Source: Vulcaniibacterium thermophilum (lineage in GTDB: Bacteria; Pseudomonadota; Gammaproteobacteria; Xanthomonadales; Xanthomonadaceae). Taken from it: a DNA stretch of 64,000 bases. The translations under genes and the position numbers were made by a program. The stretch's first letter is position 1, and every line of letters starts with the position of its first letter. The stretch covers positions 20,541 through 84,540 of the forward strand of contig NZ_VOHJ01000012.1 of NCBI RefSeq assembly GCF_007923255.1, given 5' to 3'. Below, piece after piece: positions 57,774 through 64,000 of this stretch. A model generated the notes under the pieces. That model was not told the origin of the DNA. It ran no database searches and saw only the letters and a program-made list of their open reading frames with translations.

Positions 57774-59243
57774 ATGGAGCGCACTCCGCCGGCGACATCC
57801 CCGCGCCGCGCGCGCCTGCTGAAGGGCGCGCTGGCGGCGGTCGCGCTCGTGGTGGCGTTCGTGCTGCTCAGCGAGCCGCTGCTGCTGCGCCTGTGGCCGC
57901 AGAGCCGCGCGGAAACCCTGGAGCGCGAGGCCGCGGCCGCGCTGGCGGCCGGTCGCCTCACCGCGACCGACGGCCGCGGCGCGCGCGAGCTGTACGAGGC
58001 GGCGCTGGCGCTCGATCCGGACCGCCCGCAGGCGCGCGCCGGCCTGCGCACGGTCGGCGAGGCCGCGCTGCGCGCCGGGCACGAGGCGGTGCGGGCGCGG
58101 CGCTACGGCGAGGCGCGGCGGATGCTCGAGCTGGCGCGTGCGCTGCAGATGCCGCGCGTCCACGTCGAGGATCTGGCGCGCGCGCTGCGCGTGGGCGAAG
58201 CGGCCGGAGCCGACATCGACCGGCTGCTTGCCGCCGCCGCGGACGCGCGCCGCGGCGGGCATCCCGAACAGGCGGCGGAACACTACCGCCGCATCCTCGA
58301 TCTGGTGCCGAACCACCCGCAGGCGCTGGAAGGCCGCGAGGACGCGCTCGCCGACCTGCTGCAGCAGGCGCGCGAGGCGACCGGCGCCGGCCGCCTGCAC
58401 GTGGCCACCGCCCTGATCGGCCTGGTGCGCCTGTACGACGGCGGACACGTCGACCTGCCGGAGACCGTGGCCGCGCTCGGCACCGCCGCCGAACGCCTGC
58501 GCGTCCGCGGCGACCGCGCGCTCGCCGCGGGCCGTCTCGACGACGCGACCGCCGCCTACTGGGCGGCGAGCGCGGTCGACGGCGAACGCGAAGCCGCGAT
58601 GCAGGGGCTCGACCGGGTCGCGCGCGCGCATGCGCGGCGGGCGCGGCTCGAAGCCGGCGAGCTGCGCATCGACGACGCGCGGCGCGCGCTGGCGGAGGCG
58701 GAGGCGATCGCGCCCGAGCTGCCCGAGGTGCGCGATGCGCGCGCGCACGTGGCGCGTGTGGAGCAGTTGCAGCGCCGCCGCGCGGTCTCGCCCGAGCGGC
58801 AGGCGGAGGTGCAGCGCCTGCTCGCCGAAGCGGAGAAGGCCGAGCGCGCGGGCGATCTGCTCACGCCTCCGGGCGAGAGCGCGTTCGACCGGCTGCGCGC
58901 CGCGCGCGCGCTGGCGCCGGACGATGCCCGCATTGCCGCCGCCTCCGCCCGCCTGCTGCCGGCGGCGCGCGCCTGCTTCGAGCGCGAGCTCGCCGGCAAC
59001 CGCCTGGGCCGCGCCGGGCATTGCCTGGATGCGGTGCAGGCGCTCGCCGGCGAGGGCGCGGAGACGCGCATGCTGCGTTCGCGCCTGGCGCAGCGCTGGA
59101 TCGCGGTGGGCGACGAGCGCCTCGGCGCCGGCGAACTCGCCTCCGCCCGCCAGGCGCTGGTCGAGGCGCGCGCGCTCGATCCCGCGGCGCCGGGCCTTGC
59201 GCCGCTCGCGGAACGGCTGCGGCAGGCGGGCGCGGGGCCCTGA
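57774..59243 (+). CDS. Membrane-anchored TPR-like helical repeat protein
   Basis: The 489-residue protein has a short basic N-terminus, one transmembrane helix (LLKGALAAVALVVAFVLLSE, about residues 15-34), and then only alanine/arginine-rich helical repeats resembling TPRs (ARELYEAALALDPDRPQARA, QAAEHYRRILDLVPNHPQAL, ARQALVEARALDPAAPGLAP). The bulk should face the periplasm. I prefer the ATG at 57774 over 57762 because of the -10 spacing. It stands after relA and converges with the glycosyltransferase gene (three bases between stops). The function is unknown; similar proteins scaffold envelope complexes. Confidence 0.82.
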   Translation: MERTPPATSPRRARLLKGALAAVALVVAFVLLSEPLLLRLWPQSRAETLEREAAAALAAGRLTATDGRGARELYEAALALDPDRPQARAGLRTVGEAALRAGHEAVRARRYGEARRMLELARALQMPRVHVEDLARALRVGEAAGADIDRLLAAAADARRGGHPEQAAEHYRRILDLVPNHPQALEGREDALADLLQQAREATGAGRLHVATALIGLVRLYDGGHVDLPETVAALGTAAERLRVRGDRALAAGRLDDATAAYWAASAVDGEREAAMQGLDRVARAHARRARLEAGELRIDDARRALAEAEAIAPELPEVRDARAHVARVEQLQRRRAVSPERQAEVQRLLAEAEKAERAGDLLTPPGESAFDRLRAARALAPDDARIAAASARLLPAARACFERELAGNRLGRAGHCLDAVQALAGEGAETRMLRSRLAQRWIAVGDERLGAGELASARQALVEARALDPAAPGLAPLAERLRQAGAGP

Positions 59244-59246
59244 GCC

Positions 59247-61340
59247 TCAGCCGCGGCCGAGCAGGACGCGACGGACCACCTCGCGCGCGGCCTCCATCGA
59301 GAAATGGCGTTCGACGTTCGCCAGACCGTTGCGCGCGAGACTCTCCCACAGCGCCGGCTCGGCATGCAGGCGCAGCACGGCCTGCGCGAACGCGCGCGGC
59401 TCGTCCGCCACCAGCACGTCGACGCCATCGCGCAGATGCATGCCCTCGACCGCGCAGGACGTGGCCACCACCGGCTGCCCGTGCGCCATGCTGAGGTTGA
59501 TCTTGCCCTTGACGCCGGCGCCGAAGCGCAACGGCGCCACCGCCACCCGCGCCCCGTCCATGTAGGGCGCGATGTCGGGCAGATGGCCGTGCACGTGCAC
59601 GCCCGGCTGCGCGGCGAGCGCCGCGACTTCGTCCGGCACGTCGCCGCCGATCACGTGGAAACGGATGTCCGGCGCCTGTGCGCGGATCAGCGGGAAGATC
59701 TCGCGCGCGAACCAGACCACGGCGTCGGCGTTGGGCGGATGCCGGAAGCCGCCGACGAACACCAGATCGCGACGCTGCGCGAACGGCAGGCCCGGGCCTG
59801 CGACGCGGTGCACGTTCGAGAGCACCTCCACGCGCGCGCCCGGCACCTCGCGCATCAGCAGGTCGCGCTCGACCGGGCTCACCACCAGCGTCGCGTCGGC
59901 GGCGGCGACCATCGACAGCTCCTGCCGCCGCGTGCGCGCGGCCAGCTTGTCCAGCGTGCGATCGCCGGCCAACGCGGCGGCGCGGCGTTCGCGCAGGTAA
60001 TGCAGATCCACGGTGTCGAACACGAGCCGCGCCTGCGGCGCATGGCGGCGCACCAGCGGCAGCATGCCGCGCAGCACGTGGTGCCGGCACGCCATGACGG
60101 TGTCGAAGCGCGCCCCGTGCGCGCGCATCCAGCGCGCGGGCGAGCCGATGAACGGCGCGTGCCAGGTCTCGATGCCCAGCCGCTGCAGCCGTTCCACCGC
60201 GGCGGCGCGGTGACGGCCGTCGAGCGGCAGCACGACCGCGTGCGCGCCTTCCTCGCGCAGCAGGCGCAGCAGGTTTTCCAGCCGCAGCGAGGCCGAGTCG
60301 CGATCCGATTCCGGCAGCCAGGCATCCACCACCAGCACGCACGGGCGGCCGTCGGCGCCGGCGATGGTCTCCGCGGCCGGCGCGCGCGTGGCCAGCGTCG
60401 CGCCCCACTTGTCCGCGAACGTCGCGCGGTTGCGAAGCTGGTATTGCTTCACGCCCCGGCGCACGTCGCGCCCCGCGGTGGCGCCCTCGGCATGCACCAC
60501 GCGCGCGTGCGGCTGGCGCAGCACGCGGCCGCCCGCCGCGCGCACGGCGAAGGCGAGATCGACGTCCTCGTAGTACGCCGGCGCGTAGCGCGCATCGAAG
60601 CCCCCGCATGCCGCGAATGCCTCGCGTCGCAGCGCGATGGCGGCGCCGGAGCAGTAGTCCACCTCGCGCACGAAGGCCTGCAGCGGGTGCAGCGGGCTCG
60701 CGCCGCGCCCGAACTGGCGCGCCGTGCCGTCGGCCGCCACGCTCGCACCGGCTTCCTGCAGCCGCCCGTCCGGCTCGATGAGCTGCGCGCCGACCAGGCC
60801 CGTGCCGGCGTGCTCGTCGAACGTCGCCAGCAGGCGATCCAGCCACCCGGGCTGCGGCACCGTGTCGTTGTTCAGGAACACCAGGAATTCGCCGCGCGCC
60901 AGCCGCGCGCCGTCGTTGCACGCGGCGATGAAGCCGCCGTTGCGCGCGCGGCGGTGGTAACGCAGGCCGTCGATGCGTTGCAGGCACGACCCGGTCTCGT
61001 CGCTGGAACCGTCGTCGATCGCCAGGATCTCGATCGCGGCCGCGGGCGGATGCGCGGCGATCGCGCGCAGGCAGGCCAGCGTGTGCGCGAACTGGTTGTA
61101 GACCGGGATGACGATGCTCGCGCGCGGCGCGTCCGAATGCGGAACCGCGAACGGCGCGAACGCGGCGGCGTCGGGAAAGAACAGCGGCAGGCGCTGCTCC
61201 GACGGCACGCGCTGCAGATGCCGGCGCACGCTCTGCCACGTCGCGCGCCAGCCGCGCGTGCGCAGGCTGGTGAGTCCGCGATGCAACAGCCCGCTGCCCC
61301 GGTCGATCACGAACCGCACGTCGGCCCAGGACATCCTCAT
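59247..61340 (-). CDS. Two-domain glycosyltransferase (GT2-GT4 fusion)
   Basis: This 697-residue protein joins two glycosyltransferases. Residues about 60-310 form a GT-A domain: ASIVIPVYNQFAHTLACLRA, AIDDGSSDETGSCLQ, FLNNDTVPQPGWLDRL (DxD-like metal site) and YYEDVDLAFAVRAAGG. Residues about 345-690 form a GT-B domain with VLVVDAWLPESDRDSASLRL, VFVGGFRHPPNADAVVWF, HVIGGDVPDEV and PLRFGAGVKGKINLSMAHGQ, the donor-site motif of family 4. There is no signal peptide or membrane helix. By analogy it builds two consecutive linkages of a surface glycan. The start at 61340 follows GGAG at 12 bases; 61334 is an alternative. Confidence 0.88.
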   Translation of the reverse strand: MRMSWADVRFVIDRGSGLLHRGLTSLRTRGWRATWQSVRRHLQRVPSEQRLPLFFPDAAAFAPFAVPHSDAPRASIVIPVYNQFAHTLACLRAIAAHPPAAAIEILAIDDGSSDETGSCLQRIDGLRYHRRARNGGFIAACNDGARLARGEFLVFLNNDTVPQPGWLDRLLATFDEHAGTGLVGAQLIEPDGRLQEAGASVAADGTARQFGRGASPLHPLQAFVREVDYCSGAAIALRREAFAACGGFDARYAPAYYEDVDLAFAVRAAGGRVLRQPHARVVHAEGATAGRDVRRGVKQYQLRNRATFADKWGATLATRAPAAETIAGADGRPCVLVVDAWLPESDRDSASLRLENLLRLLREEGAHAVVLPLDGRHRAAAVERLQRLGIETWHAPFIGSPARWMRAHGARFDTVMACRHHVLRGMLPLVRRHAPQARLVFDTVDLHYLRERRAAALAGDRTLDKLAARTRRQELSMVAAADATLVVSPVERDLLMREVPGARVEVLSNVHRVAGPGLPFAQRRDLVFVGGFRHPPNADAVVWFAREIFPLIRAQAPDIRFHVIGGDVPDEVAALAAQPGVHVHGHLPDIAPYMDGARVAVAPLRFGAGVKGKINLSMAHGQPVVATSCAVEGMHLRDGVDVLVADEPRAFAQAVLRLHAEPALWESLARNGLANVERHFSMEAAREVVRRVLLGRG

Positions 61341-61430
61341 CGAAACTGGCACTCCGTGATGGGGTGGACGCGCCGCTGAACCGCGCGCCAACCGGCCCGC
61401 GCGGCTCACGGACGACGCGGCCGGCTGCGC

Positions 61431-61436
61431 TAGACT
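61431..61436 (+). promoter_or_regulatory. Putative -10 box of mrcB
   Basis: TAGACT 40 bases upstream of the chosen GTG start (10 bases before the most upstream TTG). Confidence 0.4.
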
Positions 61437-61475
61437 CGCGTCCACTTGGGCGCAGGCCCGACATTGTCGCATCCC

Positions 61476-63872
61476 GTGGCGCGAATCGATTACGACGAGG
61501 ACGATCTCCCCGAGGCGCAGTCGCGGCCGCCGGTGTGGCGGCGTCGGCTGGTGACGTGGACGCTGGCGGCGATCGGTCTCGGGCTCGGGTTCCTGATCCC
61601 GTACACGCTCTATCTCAACGAACAGGTGAGCGAGCGCTTCGGCCAGCTTCGCTGGCAGTTGCCCACGCGCGTCTACGCGCGGCCGCTGCGGCTGGCGCCG
61701 GGCGTCGCGCTCGACGCGCAGACGCTGAAGACCGAACTGGACGCGGCGGCCTACCGCGAGGACGGCGCCGGCCGCCGTCCGGGCACCTACGCCCGGCAGG
61801 GCGCGCGCTGGACCATCGCCAGCCGCGGCTTCGACGATGTCGACGGCCGGGTGCCTGCGCGCCGCGTCGAAGTCGTGCTGTCCGGCGGCCGCGTCGCCAG
61901 CCTGCGCGATGCCGACAGCCGGCAGTCGCTGCGCTCGGTGCGGCTGGATCCGGCGCGCATCGCCACGCTGTACGGCCAGAAGCAGGAAGAGCGCCGCCTG
62001 GTGCGCATCAACGAAGTGCCGGAGCTGCTGGTGACCGGCCTGCAGGCGGTGGAGGACCGCGACTTCGCGCACCACCACGGCGTCGACCTGTCCGGCATGG
62101 TGCGCGCGGCGTGGGTGAACCTGCGCGCGCGCGAGACGCGCCAGGGCGCCAGCACCCTCACCCAGCAGCTCGCGCGCTCCGGACTGCTCGGCATCGGCCA
62201 GGAGCAGACCTTCACCCGCAAGTTCAACGAGATCCTCTACGCGCTGATCATCGACGCGCGCTACGAGAAGGAGACCATCCTCGAGGCCTACTTCAACCAG
62301 GTCTATCTCGGCCAGAACGGCGCGCAGGCGATCCACGGCGTGGCCGCGGGCGCGGAGTTCTGGTTCGGGCGCGACCTGCGCGATCTCACCACCGAGCAGA
62401 TCGCGCTGCTGATCGGCATCGTCAAGGGCCCGTCCGCCTACGATCCGCGCCGCAATCCCGAACGCGCGCGGCAGCGGCGCGATTTCGTGCTCGGCGAGAT
62501 GCTGGAGACCGGCCTGATCGAGCGCCGCGAATACGAGCGCGCGATCCGCGCGCCGCTGGGCGTGACCCGATCGCCCGGCAACATGGCGCCGAACCGTTTC
62601 CCCGCTTACGTCGACCTGGTCCGGCGCCAGCTCGCGCGCGACTATCCGGCCGAAACGCTGGCCGGCGCGGGCCTGCGCGTGATGAGCGGCATGTCGCCTT
62701 CCGCGCAGGCGTACGCCGAAGCGGCGGTGACGCGCACCATGAAGGCGCTCGGCAAGCGCAAGGTGCCGCTGGAAGCGGGCCTGGTGGTCACCGACGTGCA
62801 CAACGGCGACGTGCTCGCGGTGGTCGGCAGCCGCCAGGTGACCGAGCACGGCTTCAACCGCGCGGTCGAAGCGCAGCGACCGGTCGGCTCGCTGCTGAAG
62901 CCCTACGTGTACCTGCTCGCGCTGGCGCAGCCCGGACGCTGGTCGCTGGCCAGCTACATCGAGGATTCGCCGGTGACGGTGACGCTCGACGACGGCAAGC
63001 GCTGGACGCCGGGCAATTCCGACGGCCGCAGCCACGGCACCGTCCGTCTGATCGATGCGCTCGCGCAGTCCTACAACCAGGCCACGGTGCGGCTGGGGAT
63101 GCAGGTCAACCCCGCGCGTCTGGCCGACCTGATCCGCACGCTCGCCGGCATCGACGCCAAGGCCAATCCGTCGCTAATCCTGGGCGCGGTGGACCAGAGC
63201 CCGTACGCGATGGCGCAGCTCTACCAGTTCCTCGCCTCCGGCGGCGAGATCCAGCCGCTGCACGCGGTGCGCGGCGTGCTCGACGCCAACGGCCGCACGC
63301 TCAAGCGCTACGACAAGGCGCCGGCGCCCGCGCAGGAGGGCGATGCGATCGCCGCGCGGCTGATCACCATCGCCCTGCAGCACGCCATCGCCGGCGGCAC
63401 CGGGCGGCAGTTGATCGCCGACGGCCTGGGCCGGCTCAGCCCGGCCGGCAAGACCGGCACCAGCAACGACAGCCGCGATTCGTGGTTCGCCGGCTGGACC
63501 GGCGATCACCTCGCGGTGGTGTGGGTCGGCAACGACCAGAACAAGCCGACCGGCCTGTACGGCGCCACCGGCGCGATGCGCGTGTGGTCCAGCCTGTTCG
63601 CGCGGTTGCCGAGCGCGCCGCTGCAGGTCAGCGACGACGGCCTCGACTGGCAGTGGGTGATCGGCTCCAACACCACCGACCCGGACTGCGTCGGCGCGCG
63701 CCGCATGCCGTTCGTGGCCGGATTCGCGCCCGGCTACGTGCCGTGCCCGGCGATGCCCGAGCCGACGCTGGAGGGCGAGGGCGGCGGCTGGCGCGAGTGG
63801 TTCGGCTTCGGCGACGACGAACCGGCGCAACCGCCGCCGCCGCCGGAGCCCGTGCCGGTGGAGGAGGAATGA
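61476..63872 (+). CDS. mrcB: Penicillin-binding protein 1B (bifunctional)
   Basis: The 798-residue class A PBP polymerises and crosslinks peptidoglycan. An acidic cytoplasmic tail precedes a membrane helix (WTLAAIGLGLGFLIPYTLYL). The UB2H-like region (YARPLRLAPGVALDAQTLKT) follows, then the GT51 domain with VEDRDFAHHHGVDLSGM and RQGASTLTQQLARS. The transpeptidase has the SxxK serine in GSLLKPYVY, the SxN triad in QSYNQAT and KTG in AGKTGTSND. The C-terminal tail is Pro/Glu-rich. No ATG fits: candidates are TTG 61446, TTG 61464 and GTG 61476 (VARIDYDEDDLPE), and I chose the last. It overlaps the next gene by ATGA. Confidence 0.93.
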   Translation: MARIDYDEDDLPEAQSRPPVWRRRLVTWTLAAIGLGLGFLIPYTLYLNEQVSERFGQLRWQLPTRVYARPLRLAPGVALDAQTLKTELDAAAYREDGAGRRPGTYARQGARWTIASRGFDDVDGRVPARRVEVVLSGGRVASLRDADSRQSLRSVRLDPARIATLYGQKQEERRLVRINEVPELLVTGLQAVEDRDFAHHHGVDLSGMVRAAWVNLRARETRQGASTLTQQLARSGLLGIGQEQTFTRKFNEILYALIIDARYEKETILEAYFNQVYLGQNGAQAIHGVAAGAEFWFGRDLRDLTTEQIALLIGIVKGPSAYDPRRNPERARQRRDFVLGEMLETGLIERREYERAIRAPLGVTRSPGNMAPNRFPAYVDLVRRQLARDYPAETLAGAGLRVMSGMSPSAQAYAEAAVTRTMKALGKRKVPLEAGLVVTDVHNGDVLAVVGSRQVTEHGFNRAVEAQRPVGSLLKPYVYLLALAQPGRWSLASYIEDSPVTVTLDDGKRWTPGNSDGRSHGTVRLIDALAQSYNQATVRLGMQVNPARLADLIRTLAGIDAKANPSLILGAVDQSPYAMAQLYQFLASGGEIQPLHAVRGVLDANGRTLKRYDKAPAPAQEGDAIAARLITIALQHAIAGGTGRQLIADGLGRLSPAGKTGTSNDSRDSWFAGWTGDHLAVVWVGNDQNKPTGLYGATGAMRVWSSLFARLPSAPLQVSDDGLDWQWVIGSNTTDPDCVGARRMPFVAGFAPGYVPCPAMPEPTLEGEGGGWREWFGFGDDEPAQPPPPPEPVPVEEE

Positions 63873-64000
63873 CCGCGCTGCGGCCGATCGCGCTGCTCGC
63901 CGCGGCCGCGCTGCTGGCCGCCTGCGCCAGTGCGCCGCCGCCGGCGCTGCCGGCGTTCGACGCCGCCGCCGCGCTCGCCGCGGTGCGCGAGGCCGGCCGA
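63869..64000 (+). CDS. Lipoprotein, N-terminus only (runs off the right edge)
   Basis: Forty-four residues are visible: MTALRPIALLAAAALLAAC is a lipoprotein signal with the acylated cysteine at residue 19, followed by an Ala/Pro-rich stretch typical of the flexible tether of outer-membrane lipoproteins. GGAGGA precedes the ATG, which overlaps the mrcB stop by four bases, so the protein is made together with PBP1b. In Pseudomonas a lipoprotein activator (LpoP) is encoded next to PBP1b, and in E. coli LpoB does this job. That role is inferred here from position only. Confidence 0.8.
   Translation, partial: MTALRPIALLAAAALLAACASAPPPALPAFDAAAALAAVREAGR

Overview
The window is a 64 kb piece of a GC-rich (about 70% by eye) gammaproteobacterial chromosome. 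Gene content, TonB-dependent receptor style, REP-like palindromes and gene order point to the Xanthomonadaceae, most likely Lysobacter, Luteimonas or a close relative. This placement is inferred from the sequence alone; no 16S gene is present.

Layout. 1-7.5 kb: a left-truncated TPR-sulfotransferase and two large paralogous TonB-dependent receptors on the minus strand, sharing a promoter motif and near-identical terminators. 7.8-10.9 kb: a tight moaA-moeA-moaD-moaE molybdopterin operon, ending against a remnant of an IS481-type transposase. 11.3-15.5 kb: an orphan outer-membrane-like protein, hslO, divergent mtgA, a membrane glycosyltransferase and a CBS-domain protein. 15.5-15.85 kb: nested inverted repeats. 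15.9-22.6 kb: an AsmA-family protein, trhA, a sulfotransferase/Asp-Asn hydroxylase pair, prfC and dusB. 22.6-25.9 kb: an iron-uptake receptor with a PepSY membrane partner behind a Fur-like palindrome. 25.9-30.2 kb: nupC-rbsK, a GDT1-family Mn exporter behind a yybP-ykoY riboswitch, and an aldo/keto reductase. 30.3-46.2 kb: a long plus-strand housekeeping block: aspS, GNAT, hydrolase, yebC, ruvC, ruvA, kup, ruvB, then ybgC-tolQ-tolR-tolA-tolB-pal-cpoB, then queE-queC. 46.2-46.7 kb: tRNA-Lys(UUU) followed by six tandem 69-bp degenerate tRNA-like copies. 46.8-50.3 kb: a broken membrane gene, rraB, recQ and dps on the minus strand. 50.4-54.4 kb: hrpA with an in-frame repeat insertion. 54.5-64 kb: two tandem small secreted paralogs, relA, a TPR membrane protein, a GT2-GT4 fusion glycosyltransferase, mrcB (PBP1b) and the start of a lipoprotein gene.

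How the genes fit together. Cell-envelope work dominates: Tol-Pal, mtgA, PBP1b, AsmA, glycosyltransferases and TonB receptors. The rest is Holliday-junction repair (ruvCAB), translation (aspS, prfC, dusB, tRNA-Lys, queuosine synthesis), stress control (relA, hslO, dps, hrpA) and metal homeostasis (Fur-like operator, Mn riboswitch).

The most unusual structures are not protein families. They are (i) the tRNA-Lys tandem array, (ii) heptanucleotide spacer elements, with G-rich arms just after stop codons and C-rich arms just before start codons, at seven or more junctions, (iii) the palindromic element translated inside hrpA, and (iv) a recurring -10-then-ATG spacing suggesting leaderless mRNAs. 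No CRISPR array, prophage or recognisable defence system was seen.
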